Positions 53,328 through 61,495 of a stretch of DNA of 64,000 nt are shown here, one piece after another (the first letter of the stretch is position 1; every line of letters begins with the position of its first letter). The stretch comes from Pseudomonadota bacterium (GTDB lineage: Bacteria; Pseudomonadota; Gammaproteobacteria; Steroidobacterales; Steroidobacteraceae), in contig JADJBE010000007.1 in the NCBI GenBank assembly GCA_016703895.1, positions 135,729 to 199,728 of the forward strand, given 5' to 3'. Below the pieces are notes generated by a model. That model had not been told where the DNA came from, made no database searches, and saw only the letters and a program-made list of their open reading frames with translations. A program made the position numbers and the translations under genes.

Positions 53328-53615
53328 GGCACTGAGCTTGAGACGCTCAACCTTACTAAGGTCGACATCGCGCCTGGCCTGCCACAGATCGTGACTGTGC
53401 TGCATTGCCAGCCAGCTCTCAGGCGAGCGCCCCAAGGACTTCGAGAGGCGCAGAGCCATCTGCGGGCTCACACCGCTCTTACCAGTGAGGACGCGATTCA
53501 GCGTAGAAGCCGATACCCCGAGCAAGGAGGCAAGCTCCCGGCCCGTGACACCATTGGGCTCAAGGTATACCCCGGCAATGAATTCACCAGGGTGAGGAGG
53601 GTTGTGCATGGCCAT
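53322..53615 (-). CDS. higA: HigA-type antitoxin
   Basis: 97 residues, helix-turn-helix DNA-binding protein of the HigA/XRE class: PPHPGEFIAGVYLEPNGVTG, then LASLLGVSASTLNRVLTGKSG (recognition helix) and ALRLSKSLGRSPESWL. It should neutralise and autoregulate HigB. It overlaps higB by one base; the toxin gene precedes it, as usual for higBA. The stop lies in the attC core. Confidence 0.93.
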   Translation of the reverse strand: MAMHNPPHPGEFIAGVYLEPNGVTGRELASLLGVSASTLNRVLTGKSGVSPQMALRLSKSLGRSPESWLAMQHSHDLWQARRDVDLSKVERLKLSAA

Positions 53616-53893
53616 CAGTGGTAGTCCTCGTAATCAAGCACATAGGCGTGACCCTCACGGAACTCAAAGGTAACGCGCCAATTTCCATTGACCCAGACAG
53701 ACCAGCGCCCCTTTCCCCTCCCCTTTAGTGGATGAAGATTGAAGCCAGGAACATCCATATCATCAACGGTCTGCGCCGTATCCAGAGCGACCAAGACCAT
53801 CCGCAAGCGCTGGGCGTGCTTGGGCTGAATCCCTGCTGCGGTGCCAGATTCATAGAAGCGGCGAAGTCCCTTGTGCCGAAACGACTGGATCAC
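53615..53893 (-). CDS. higB: HigB-type mRNA interferase toxin
   Basis: 92 residues of the RelE/HigB fold. N-terminal FRHKGLRRFYESGT, central RLRMVLVALDTAQTVDDMD, and catalytic-side residues GRWSVWVNGNWRVTFEF followed by DYEDYH, all typical. Cleaves mRNA on ribosomes. higBA pairs are frequent cassettes in chromosomal integrons and are thought to stabilise them. Confidence 0.93.
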   Translation of the reverse strand: MIQSFRHKGLRRFYESGTAAGIQPKHAQRLRMVLVALDTAQTVDDMDVPGFNLHPLKGRGKGRWSVWVNGNWRVTFEFREGHAYVLDYEDYH

Positions 53894-53933
53894 AGGCCGA
53901 GTGTACCGCGTTGCGCGACGCGCATCAAGTGCC

Positions 53934-53993
53934 GCCTAACGTTTGAGGTAAGCCGCGTGCCGTAGGCACGTCGGCTTGACCGAATGGTTAGGC
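53934..53993 (-). repeat. attC site
   Basis: 60 bp. GCCTAAC (53934-53940), strong inner hairpin GCCGCGTGCC-GTA-GGCACGTCGGC, GTTAGGC (53987-53993). One of the cleanest sites; the 55006 site has almost the same hairpin. Confidence 0.95.
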
Positions 53994-54078
53994 GTAACTC
54001 GGGACCTCCACTGCCGGATGGCTCGAGAAGTCATGGCGTACCTTCTTTGTTCATGCCGGTCTCGCTCAGGCAACGCGT

Positions 54079-54882
54079 CTAGGCGATGCCCGTCTCTACA
54101 TGAATGTCGAGCAGGCGGGCCAACTCAGTTGGATGCGTCGCCGGCAGGAAGTGGCTGCCTCCGGCGACCGTCTGCAGACGGGCGTGCGGAATGAACTCAG
54201 CCAGGATCTCAGCGATGCGCATCATCGCCGGGTGGCCATCGCCGCCGCGCACGACGAGCGTCGATACGGCGATCTGCTGGTAAGCGGACCGTGGATGCTC
54301 GAAAGTCGTGCCTGACGACCAGTCGCGAATGTTGGCGGGCGTCGTCTTGACGACGTAGTCGCGAATTTTCGCAGGAAACGCGGCGAAGGTCCCTTCACCG
54401 CCGTAGAAGTCGATCACGTGGCGCGCCGCGTCCGGCCGACCGGCTTCGAACTCTGCAAAGTAGTCGCGCGTCATCGCACCGAACATCGCATAGAGGTCGT
54501 TTTCCCCCCATGTCTTCAACAGGCCTAGAGGATTGGCTTCGACCAGCATGAGACTTGCCGGCTTGACCGCGCCTTCGATTGCATGCACAAGCGCCGCAAG
54601 GCCACCGAAAGAGTGGCCGACCACGTGTGCTGGCTCGCCAATCCGTTCAAGGATGCGGTCGATGACTTCTGTCTGCTGCCGCATAGTCGAGTTGCCTAGA
54701 GGACGGCGTTCGGCAGTCGCACCGTAGCCGAGCAGGCTCGTTGTCACGATACGGTAGCTTCGGGCGAGCCGATCGGTGACGGTCTTCCATCCTGAGCCTG
54801 TTCCGAAACTTCCCGGTAGCAGCAAGAGCACAGGTCCTTCGCCCCGCTCGGAATATTCAACATCGGCAGGAAAGTCGTGCAT
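54079..54882 (-). CDS. Alpha/beta hydrolase cassette
   Basis: 267 residues, single alpha/beta-hydrolase domain: oxyanion region LLLLPGSFGTGSGW near 18, nucleophile GHSFGG near 90, catalytic histidine GGSHFLP near 243. Likely an esterase or C-C hydrolase; substrate unknown. Possible ribosome binding site GCGAGGTGACTG before the ATG. The 85 bp between it and the attC at 53934 holds nothing I recognise. Codon use is close to the chromosome's. Confidence 0.85.
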   Translation of the reverse strand: MHDFPADVEYSERGEGPVLLLLPGSFGTGSGWKTVTDRLARSYRIVTTSLLGYGATAERRPLGNSTMRQQTEVIDRILERIGEPAHVVGHSFGGLAALVHAIEGAVKPASLMLVEANPLGLLKTWGENDLYAMFGAMTRDYFAEFEAGRPDAARHVIDFYGGEGTFAAFPAKIRDYVVKTTPANIRDWSSGTTFEHPRSAYQQIAVSTLVVRGGDGHPAMMRIAEILAEFIPHARLQTVAGGSHFLPATHPTELARLLDIHVETGIA

Positions 54883-55005
54883 CAGTCACCTCGCTCAGGT
54901 TCTGAGTTGTCGCTGAGCAGTTTGGGGCTGCATTGTGCGACGGGAAGGGGCGGCTTCGGGCCCGGGCTGGTATTTCGGCTTGAGGGCATGCAGTCGTGCT
55001 CTGAC

Positions 55006-55065
55006 GCCTAACGCCTGAATTAAGCGGCGTGCCGAAGGCACGTCCGCTTGAATGAATTGTTAGGC
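55006..55065 (-). repeat. attC site
   Basis: 60 bp. GCCTAAC (55006-55012), arms TGAATTAAGC and GCTTGAATGAATT, inner hairpin GTGCC-GAA-GGCAC, GTTAGGC (55059-55065). Nearly the same as reverse-complement class 1 attC sequence. Confidence 0.97.
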
Positions 55066-55070
55066 GCATC

Positions 55071-55439
55071 CTACGGAAGCACGATTTTGAGTGTGCAGAA
55101 ATATAGGACTACGCAAAACGCCCAGAAAGCCCACAAGCCAAGCCGGATGACCGAATTGTGCTGCGCCCACCGACAAAAAGATGCGCCTATGCCAAGGAAT
55201 GCTACGCCGCCAGTGATTAAAGACAAGCCCGCTAAGACTGCGTGGTGGCCATGTAGCGTGTCTTGCCCAAATAGCCAGAAACCAAAATCTGGCCCCATCA
55301 TTGGTGGAAGCACAGTCGTAATGACTGCCTTTAGACCTGGCACGATGAGAAGAAGAGCAAAGGGAGAGACGATCAGCATGACGAGGGACGTATGTGCCCA
55401 AGTAGGAAGATCTTCGTCTCGGACTTGCCAGATCGGCAT
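55071..55439 (-). CDS. Small integral membrane protein cassette
   Basis: 122 residues from ATG 55439. Three to four hydrophobic helices (SLVMLIVSPFALLLIVPGL; GHHAVLAGLSLITGGVAFLG; LGLWAFWAFCVVLYFCTL). The polar N-terminus MPIWQVRDEDLPTWAH is probably cytoplasmic. No family recognised. Complete and bounded by two good attC sites. Confidence 0.72.
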   Translation of the reverse strand: MPIWQVRDEDLPTWAHTSLVMLIVSPFALLLIVPGLKAVITTVLPPMMGPDFGFWLFGQDTLHGHHAVLAGLSLITGGVAFLGIGASFCRWAQHNSVIRLGLWAFWAFCVVLYFCTLKIVLP

Positions 55440-55443
55440 ATGC

Positions 55444-55539
55444 GCCTAACGCTGGAGTTCACCGGCGCTTGAGGGCGGCGCGGGTTTGCGACAGCAAGAC
55501 AAGCCGCGGTCAAGCGTCCGGTGCAACGACTTGTTAGAG
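55444..55539 (-). repeat. attC site
   Basis: 96 bp. GCCTAAC (55444-55450); right core GTTAGAG (55533-55539; last base not a pyrimidine); arms pair around CCGGCGCTTGAG and CAAGCGTCCGG. The DUF5615 gene stop is in the right core. Confidence 0.86.
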
Positions 55540-55854
55540 GCCGACATCGGTAACAGTGCCTTTGACGGCTACCGGTATAACTTTAAGAATTCCCGGAAGG
55601 AGTGCCAACAAATCTGCCAAGCGATTGCTGTGCGCGTGAACGAGTACAACGGCCAAGGCAAATCTCGGCAGGTGCTGCTGAAACATTAGGTTTCGGTCAA
55701 TCGTAAGAAAGACATCGTACTCCCGCTCAGCGAGCGCCAAGAGCTTCCCATTTGTAGTGCCAGCCCAGCCATGGTCGTGTACCGTGCGGGCTTCGAATCC
55801 CACAAGGTGCGGCGCCAGTCGCGCATCGACACACTCGTCCAGCAGCACCTTCAC
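55534..55854 (-). CDS. DUF5615 (PIN-like) toxin
   Basis: 106 residues. Acidic PIN-like residues MKVLLDECVDARL near 6-7, TVHDHGWAG near 25, and FLTIDRNLMFQQH near 50 match the DUF5615 (VapC-like) nucleases that pair with DUF433 proteins. Starts by overlapping the DUF433 stop by 4 bases. Nuclease activity is inference from family. Confidence 0.85.
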   Translation of the reverse strand: MKVLLDECVDARLAPHLVGFEARTVHDHGWAGTTNGKLLALAEREYDVFLTIDRNLMFQQHLPRFALAVVLVHAHSNRLADLLALLPGILKVIPVAVKGTVTDVGL

Positions 55855-56063
55855 GCGGCGGCGTTTACCGCGAGGTCCGTGGCGTGCTCCAAGAATGCCA
55901 CCACCTGGCCTCGCGAGACGGTTGGAAATCCCGCCAGAAACTCATCAATGCTGTCTCCAGCCTCGAGATAGTCTAAAAGCGTCTGCACGGGCACGCGGGT
56001 ACCGACAAATACCGCGGTGCCGCCCATTATGTCGCTTGATGTGCTGATGACGGAACTAGCCAT
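55851..56063 (-). CDS. DUF433 antitoxin
   Basis: 70 residues. The DUF433 signature MGGTAVFVGTRVPVQTLLDYL near 13-33 (shortened) followed by FLAGFPTVSRGQVVAFLEHA marks the small wHTH-like antitoxin that partners DUF5615 toxins. First gene of the pair; 4-base overlap couples translation. Confidence 0.87.
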   Translation of the reverse strand: MASSVISTSSDIMGGTAVFVGTRVPVQTLLDYLEAGDSIDEFLAGFPTVSRGQVVAFLEHATDLAVNAAA

Positions 56064-56105
56064 CCGACTACTCTAGCTCGAACCACGATGTCTGTCCAAA
56101 TCGGC

Positions 56106-56245
56106 CTCTAACTATATATTAGGCTGCAAAAGTGTCCGATAACATCCTGACGACCTGGGTGAATAAGGTACTGGTTTGGCTGCAACATGTTGATTCCACT
56201 ACATCGCGATTCGAATAGCGCGTCAATTGTCGCGATTGGTTAGAC
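56106..56245 (-). repeat. Possible decayed attC region
   Basis: CTCTAAC (56106-56112) and GTTAGAC (56239-56245) are core-like but 140 bp apart and the arms pair poorly. It may be an attC interrupted or rewritten by the mobile-element remnants to its right. Confidence 0.3.
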
Positions 56246-56432
56246 CGCATGCTAGCGAACCCCGCTTCGCCTCGCGTCTTGGACCCAGTCGCGAAACCAA
56301 AGCCCCGCCGGCGCCAGGATAGCCGTCGTGCCGAGCAGACATATGTCGGAAGTATTGGAGCACCGCCGTGTGTTTGGCATCTCCTTGTGGCAGCGAAATC
56401 CGTGTGCGTCGGTGTTGCGACTTGGTATAGAC
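56246..56432. other. Stretch without a recognised gene
   Basis: Contains only short frames that look random (one of 82 residues on the minus strand, arginine-rich and of low complexity). I see no promoter, attC or conserved protein. Confidence 0.3.
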
Positions 56433-56577
56433 CTAGTCCCTTCCCTGCGCCGCCGCCGCTCTGGCCATGCCACCCCGAGCAGCCAACACATGCTCGTCAT
56501 AGCGCATCGGCATCGTAGTGGCCTTCCACCGACCTGCTTGCATCACGGACGCCGGATCAATATTTGGCGCTAACAGG
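56433..56577 (-). pseudogene. Tyrosine recombinase, C-terminal remnant
   Basis: The frame reads DPASVMQAGRWKATTMPMRYDEHV and then AARGGMARAAAAQGRD, the end of a phage/plasmid-type tyrosine integrase including the catalytic tyrosine (RY). The catalytic arginine and lysine regions are absent and the preceding residues are unrelated. It does not resemble an integron integrase (IntI) C-terminus. Confidence 0.6.
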
Positions 56578-56579
56578 TC

Positions 56580-56940
56580 TTGTGTAGCACCCACCGAGAG
56601 CAACCACGGCCGTTTCGTCCATACGCCATGAGGAACCTGGCGGCCGCGCGAAACGTGCCCAACGACGCTCATACTCCAGCACATACCGCAGCAGCCAGCG
56701 CATGATGGTTGTGTGAGAAACGACGATCTCGCGCTCGGCCATCATCGCGACCAGTTCCCGATAGCTCAGCGCGCGCGTGATGCACCAGCGAACACAGAGT
56801 TCGATGGTTCCTGGCGAGAAGCGACGACGCCGATAAAGGGGTCGCGTGAGCGTGGCATGGAAGGCGCGATGGAATCTGCAGACCGGGGGTTCAGGAGATC
56901 CTCCTTGAGCGCACGCTCTAAGGATCCGGACAGCAATCAC
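56580..56940 (-). pseudogene. IS6-family transposase, N-terminal remnant
   Basis: The frame reads RRRFSPGTIELCVRWCITRA, LSYRELVAMMAEREIVVSHT, IMRWLLRYVLEYERRWARFA and SWRMDET, the helix-turn-helix and the first aspartate of the DDE site of IS6/IS26-like transposases. It then runs out of homology within about 20 residues, joining the recombinase remnant. No inverted repeats were found. Inactive. Confidence 0.7.
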
Positions 56941-56980
56941 CCTGGCTGTCGCGCGACGCTCAAGCGCTATAGCCGTAATA

Positions 56981-58343
56981 TCATCTCGCTAAAATGGCCC
57001 TCGCCGCGCGCTCGCCACTTTCCAGCGCACCCTCGATCCCGGATGAAGTCTGCGCGAGATGCTCGCCCGCGAAATGGAGGCGTTGGCCGGCATATTGGGC
57101 CACCGCGGCCAGATCAGCGGCTTGCCCTGCGCCAATGTGATGGTAGATCCCGCGCGCATACGGATCCTTCTGCCAACTGAACAGACGCAGCAACTTTAGT
57201 TTTCCCTTTGCCGATGGTCTGGCAATCTCGATCCGCCTGATGATTTCGGCACCGGCAGTGGCCGGGTCCATCGAATCGATCCGGTCTGCGGCAGGGCCAT
57301 TGATCCAGGCTTTGAGCATTGCCGGTTCATCACCCAGCACAAAGACGCGTCCGATCATCGGGTCATCACTCCACAGGGTTTCAGCAAATCCATCGCTGCG
57401 CCAGAAGGGCTCTGACGCGGCGATATAAGCAAAGGTCGCATGCGTGTAAGGGATGTTTGCAATCATGCGCTTAACCGGCGACGGCAATCGCGCGCTTATT
57501 TTCACTTCGCGCAAGGCGGCAAAAGGCACCGTGCAAATACAATGCGCCGCCGAAATCTGCCGCCCGTTGGCCAGGGCTATGCGGATGCCGCCTTTCTGTA
57601 CGGCGATGCCTGCGACGGGACTGCCAAGCTGAGCCTCAGTCTTCAGCGCTGCCGCCATCGCATCTGTCATGCGTTGCGATCCCCCACGCACAAACTGCAC
57701 TGGCCCGCGCGCACCGTGAAATATGGCGAGCGTGCGAAGGACGTGAAGGGTGGAGAGTGTCGTGACTGAGTAGCCGTTAAGGTTCGCATCGATCAAGCTG
57801 ATTGCCTGGTCGCTTGCGCCGCGCAATCCAAGGTGTCCAGCAATGGGACATCAGGGCGCTGAACTGCGGATCCATCCATTGGGCAGGCAGGTCAAGGCTG
57901 GGCAAGTCAACCAGGAAAGAAAAAAGTAGCAGGTCTGGCAACAGCGCTTTTTCTTTTCGCGCAAGCATGTTTTGCGCTGCGCCCGGCCATTGCCCGGCGG
58001 TGAACGTTGCTCCACCGATACGATAGAGCGAACCACCCTCACCGCTTGCAGGGACAAAGCGTTCAACCCCGAGGCGATCAGCAATGGCGTGGAAACGCGC
58101 ATAGCCCGGGCCAACATGAATACCGCCAGCGTCCGGGCACCCTGGCAGATCATCGAGTGTGAGCATTCGCCCGCCCACATGGTCCTTGGCTTCGACAAGG
58201 GCGACTTTCAATCCCGCCTGTTCCAGCAACATCGTGGCATTGAGTCCGGCCAGTCCTGCGCCAATCACGATGACCTCGGCCTCGCTCTGGCCCCGGCTTT
58301 GGCGCGGCGCGGCGCTGGAGAGCTCAGGCTGGTGAATCTTCAT
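56981..58343 (-). pseudogene. Flavin amine oxidase, frameshifted
   Basis: Two overlapping frames. The first starts MKIHQPELSS at 58343 and carries the FAD motif VIVIGAGLAGLNATMLLEQAG (in part) and GGRMLTLDDLPGC; it ends at 57777 with nonsense residues after about 57840. The second (to 56981) continues with RGASDQAISLIDANLNG, ICTVPFAALREVKI and the closing FAD segment RLHFAGEHLAQTSSGIEGALESG (in part). Together they form a normal monoamine-oxidase-like protein of about 450 residues. A single frameshift near 57840 separates them; recent mutation or assembly error. Confidence 0.75.
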
Positions 58344-58379
58344 CTGGACAGTTGACACAGCGGGTGATGAACCACGCAA

Positions 58380-58734
58380 GTTATCTTTCCGGAAAATGCG
58401 ATAAAGGAATTTGAAATGTCGAGCTCACCCACTATCGTGGACGGGTAGTTGTCTAAATCCTGCTCTCGTTGCTGACTGTTAGTCTCCTCTCAAAGTTGTT
58501 CGGCGACAAGCGACCGATCGACGAATGACGCCGATGTGGGTTGTACACAGCGACCGATCCTCGAACCGAGTCCGGCACCCAAGCGCGGCTTGCCCTCGGA
58601 TCTGGCGCATGACACCCGCCGGACGCCGATGGTTGGTCGAGCGGCGGCGCAATTCACCACCCCACGACATTCAGCACCGCGGGATCGATCTGAGCCCAAT
58701 CACTGATATAGCAGCGCAATAGACCGTTTTGACG
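58380..58734. other. Gene-poor stretch between amine oxidase and next cassette
   Basis: 355 bp with no convincing gene on either strand. A short direct repeat (GCGACCGATC at about 58506 and 58549) is present; GTTAGTC at about 58478 is near but not within the attC consensus. Probably cassette debris or the flank of the mobile-element remnant. Confidence 0.3.
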
Positions 58735-58794
58735 GCCAGGTTCAGCCGCGTGCGCGCCGAAGGCGTGCACGTCGGCTGGAACCACCAGTTGAAC
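58735..58794 (-). repeat. Probable attC site (left core lost)
   Basis: Good hairpin GGTTCAGCCGCGTGC / GCACGTCGGCTGGAACC (58739-58783) and right core GTTGAAC (58788-58794). The left end reads GACGGCC, not RYYYAAC. Confidence 0.6.
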
Positions 58795-58823
58795 CCGATG
58801 CCTTTTACGCGACTGTCACCACC

Positions 58824-59363
58824 TCAGACGTGCTGATCGAAGAGAATCGTATTTCCGTCAGGGTCCACTGCCATGAAACTGGCGGGGCCCGTCGTGCTCT
58901 CATCTGCCTCGCTCATGAGCTGCACGCCATTCGCTTTGAGCTGGCGCTGAAGTTCGCGCACGTCTGTGAAAGTGGCTAGTTTTTGGGCGTTTTGGTCCCA
59001 GCCAGGGTTGAAGGCGAGTATGTTCTTGTCGAACATCCCTTGAAACAGACCAATGACGTGATCGCCGTTCTTCAAGATCAGCCAGTTCTTTGTAGCATCT
59101 CCTGCGAAGGCCTTGAAACCGAATTTCTCATAAAACGCCCTCGAAGCTTCGAGGTCCTTGACAGCCAGGCTGATTGAGAACGCGCCGAGTTGCATGTCTT
59201 TCTCCCTTGTGTGAGAAGTCGCAGAGCGCTGTGCTTCTTCGTGATTGGCGGATTTGTTGCTTCCGGTTGGAATACCACCGCTCTGCTTTCCACAGCCGAC
59301 GAGCGGCAGATCGGCCGCACCTACAGCGGCTACAGCAAAACGAATCAATGATCTTCTTCGCAT
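58824..59363 (-). CDS. VOC/glyoxalase-superfamily protein with Tat/lipoprotein signal
   Basis: 179 residues from ATG 59363, preceded by GGAGG. The N-terminus MRRRSLIRFAVAAVGAADLP ends in a lipobox LVGC, giving a possible Tat-exported lipoprotein. The VOC domain (about 57-179) shows FSISLAVKDLEASRAFYEKFG and the metal-ligand region PASFMAVDPDGNTILFDQHV; the second half matches GloA/fosfomycin-resistance-like folds. The reaction is unknown. A longer start at 59396 exists but lacks a ribosome binding site. Confidence 0.8.
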   Translation of the reverse strand: MRRRSLIRFAVAAVGAADLPLVGCGKQSGGIPTGSNKSANHEEAQRSATSHTREKDMQLGAFSISLAVKDLEASRAFYEKFGFKAFAGDATKNWLILKNGDHVIGLFQGMFDKNILAFNPGWDQNAQKLATFTDVRELQRQLKANGVQLMSEADESTTGPASFMAVDPDGNTILFDQHV

Positions 59364-59414
59364 GAGACCTCCGGAGTTGCGAAACGTGTTGCCCACCTAT
59401 CACGTCTTCACAGG

Positions 59415-59483
59415 GTCTAACGTTTGAGCTAAGCGGGCGACAGCGGCATGCCGGTAACGGTCCGCTTGAGCGAAGGGTTAGGC
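59415..59483 (-). repeat. attC site
   Basis: 69 bp. GTCTAAC (59415-59421), arms TTTGAGCTAAGCGG and CCGCTTGAGCGAAGG pair, right core GTTAGGC (59477-59483). Confidence 0.9.
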
Positions 59484-59536
59484 GCCATCATGCATTGAGC
59501 CCTTCGATCTGAAGTGGCTTGGCACCCACGTGCAGG

Positions 59537-59604
59537 TGGCCGGACTCTGGACGTGACCTACGCGCGGGAGCAATGGCGAACCCCGGTGCGTCGTGCAGTT
59601 AGGC
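59537..59604 (-). repeat. Possible attC remnant
   Basis: GTTAGGC at 59598-59604 contains the stop codon of the DUF1772 gene, as in other cassettes here. A left core GACCTAC near 59549 is poor. The 59484-59597 interval would then be a cassette too small to hold a gene. Confidence 0.4.
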
Positions 59605-60066
59605 AGACGCGTCACGACGAACCAGCAGCGCTGAAAACAGGAAACTCATCCCCGCCACCGTTAGGACGGTTCGCACCGTATGGAGTAGCCACCATTTCTC
59701 ACTTAGGTCTGTCCAATTTGACGGGGGCGCGTTGATGCTCCAAGTCAAGATTTGCTTGTTGATCGGAACGTTGCCGAAAACAGTGGTTAGGACGCCCGCA
59801 ATGAGGCAGGCGCACGCAGCAAGAAGTAGATAGAAGCTCAGACGATCGTGTCTGGCATAGATAGTTGAAGCACCTGTGAACAGCAGACCCAGAGTTGCTA
59901 TTACGGGCAATGGAACAGTAAGCACCCGAATTGAATGCTGCATCTTCTCGACAAAGAAGGTCGACGACATGCCTGCAAAGCTGCTGTCGAGCCATACAGC
60001 AAGTGATGCTCCAGATATTAGAGCGACGAAGAATAGAGCCAGAAATCGAACGAAGTCTCGTGTCAT
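59599..60066 (-). CDS. DUF1772 membrane protein
   Basis: 155 residues with four helices. The signature NVPINKQILTWSINAPPSNW near 108-127 followed by WWLLHTVRTVLTVAGMSFLF is characteristic of DUF1772 (anthrone-oxygenase-like) proteins. No enzymatic role shown for bacterial members. The stop TAA falls in the attC-like core GTTAGGC. Confidence 0.85.
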   Translation of the reverse strand: MTRDFVRFLALFFVALISGASLAVWLDSSFAGMSSTFFVEKMQHSIRVLTVPLPVIATLGLLFTGASTIYARHDRLSFYLLLAACACLIAGVLTTVFGNVPINKQILTWSINAPPSNWTDLSEKWWLLHTVRTVLTVAGMSFLFSALLVRRDASA

Positions 60067-60097
60067 TTTGCACTCCGATGGTGGAAGAACTCTTGGC

Positions 60098-60157
60098 GCC
60101 TAACGACTGAATTAAGCCGAGCCGCGATGCGGCTTCGGCTTGAATGAATTGGCAGGC
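60098..60157 (-). repeat. attC site (right core mutated)
   Basis: 60 bp. GCCTAAC (60098-60104), hairpin GAATTAAGCCGAGCCGC-GAT-GCGGCTTCGGCTTGAAT, right core GGCAGGC instead of GTTAGGC (60151-60157). Confidence 0.87.
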
Positions 60158-60422
60158 CGCCGCGGCACCCAACGTCAATGACACTGCGGAGGTTTGAGCC
60201 CGCAGCACCGCGAGAACCGGACCTGCGCCCCGACGCAACTCACAACTGGAACTGCCAGACGCCGTGATGTCACACGACGTGAACTCCACAGCGCAGGCGC
60301 GACGTTGCGTCCGCGAACCTGCCGAAGAGCGTGATGCGGTCCAACGGTGCGACACTAAAACCAGCCTAAGCGGCGGAACGCCACATCGCATCAGTGTTGC
60401 AAATTTTGAGAAGGCAAAAGCG
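60158..60422. other. Cassette-sized stretch without a recognised gene
   Basis: 265 bp between the attC at 60098 and the next left core. Minus-strand frames from 60391 run through the attC into the DUF1772 gene and look like arginine/serine-rich noise. Either an empty cassette, one coding a non-protein function, or debris. Confidence 0.4.
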
Positions 60423-60491
60423 GCCTAACGCCGGAGTTAAGGAGACAAAAATGTGCATCTACGCCGAAAGAGCGGTAATGAATTGATCCGA
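60423..60491 (-). repeat. Probable attC site (right core mutated)
   Basis: GCCTAAC (60423-60429) is perfect; the arm CCGGAGTTAAGG is typical. The right side reads GAATTGATCCGA, where GATCCGA replaces the core. The last codons of the isochorismatase gene extend into the site. Confidence 0.55.
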
Positions 60492-61301
60492 ACCTGAGAC
60501 CCAACCCAATAATGTTTTAATTACCAGTAGAGAGGCTTCGTGATTGCTTCTCGGAAAACTATGTCCGACTGGCTCGCCTGTACAATCTGCCAGCAACACA
60601 GGCAAATAGTCTCTGAACATCGCGTCTCTGATCGTCGACTCAACACATACACTCGTGGTGCAGCCGGTGAAGACAAGATGCTTGGCCCCGAGCGTTTTCA
60701 GCGTGGCATCCAATTCGGTTTGGTAGAAACCGCTAAATCGATGCTTGTAGATAACGACATCGTCAGCCATCGGTTTTAGCTCAGGAACAATATCGGTGCC
60801 CCAGTTGTCGCGAATCAGAATCCGACTTTCTCTACCATCGGGGGCACGAACGCTCTCTCCGACCTTGAACCCCTCCAGGTGTCGCACCCTATTCACAGAG
60901 TCGGCAGCACCCAGGTCCGAGAGATCAGGACGAAATCCCATTTTAAGATAGACGATTTTGACGCCTGCGTGGCGGGCCGAAGCCAGGACTTTCGCGGTTG
61001 GCCCGACAGCTGCCTGAATCATAGAGATGTCAATTCCGGCGCGGTCGAACATGCCGCCCTTGGCACCGAAGTCATTTTGCATGTCGCATACAATTATCAC
61101 AGTCTTGCTGACATCAATGTTGATCGGCGCCGTCACGCTCCGTTGGCCATCTCGGCTGACCTGCGCATCGAATTCGACAACGCGACTCGGGGAAGCAGAT
61201 CGCTCGCCGCTGCTCGCAAAGGCGTTCGACTTAACCAGTGGGTACGCCGCCAATCCAGCAAGAGTCAAACGTCGCCGTTGCTCATCAATTTCTGGTTTCA
61301 T
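60459..61301 (-). CDS. Isochorismatase-family cysteine hydrolase
   Basis: 280 residues. The first 40 form a possible Tat-like signal (RRRLTLAGLAAYPLVKSNAF), unusual for this family. The hydrolase domain has VIIVCDMQNDFGAKGG near 68 (catalytic Asp), lysine in VYLKMGF near 118 and the nucleophile Cys in FTGCTTSVCVESTIRDA near 210. Relatives include ureidoacrylate amidohydrolase and N-carbamoylsarcosine amidase, so an amide hydrolase is likely. Confidence 0.85.
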   Translation of the reverse strand: MKPEIDEQRRRLTLAGLAAYPLVKSNAFASSGERSASPSRVVEFDAQVSRDGQRSVTAPINIDVSKTVIIVCDMQNDFGAKGGMFDRAGIDISMIQAAVGPTAKVLASARHAGVKIVYLKMGFRPDLSDLGAADSVNRVRHLEGFKVGESVRAPDGRESRILIRDNWGTDIVPELKPMADDVVIYKHRFSGFYQTELDATLKTLGAKHLVFTGCTTSVCVESTIRDAMFRDYLPVLLADCTGEPVGHSFPRSNHEASLLVIKTLLGWVSGSDQFITALSA

Positions 61302-61372
61302 TTGAAAATTCCCTATGGGTGATAAGGACAGAGAACACAGGCTTTCGCAATATCAATGTCGTTCGCCTTGAG

Positions 61373-61460
61373 GCCTAACGACCGCGGTTCAGCGGCGGCA
61401 CGCTGACCTATGTGATTTGGTACTTTATCCATGACCGTCCGCTGCAACCGCTTGCTAGGC
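61373..61460 (-). repeat. attC site
   Basis: 88 bp. GCCTAAC (61373-61379), arms GGTTCAGCGGCGG and CCGTCCGCTGCAACC, right core GCTAGGC (61454-61460, one base off). Confidence 0.88.
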
Positions 61461-61495
61461 TGCGGCTGACTGACCGTTCATCGTTGGACTCTCTA

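Noticed and set aside
56433..56577. Possibility that the tyrosine recombinase remnant is the integron integrase
   Set aside because: Its ending (QAGRWK...RYDEHV...ARGGMAR) fits phage/plasmid integrases, and IntI-specific parts are absent; the array orientation also places the integrase to the right.
59699..60391. 230-residue minus-strand frame crossing the attC at 60098
   Set aside because: It runs through a recombination site and out of frame across the DUF1772 gene; composition is noise-like, so it was not called a gene.
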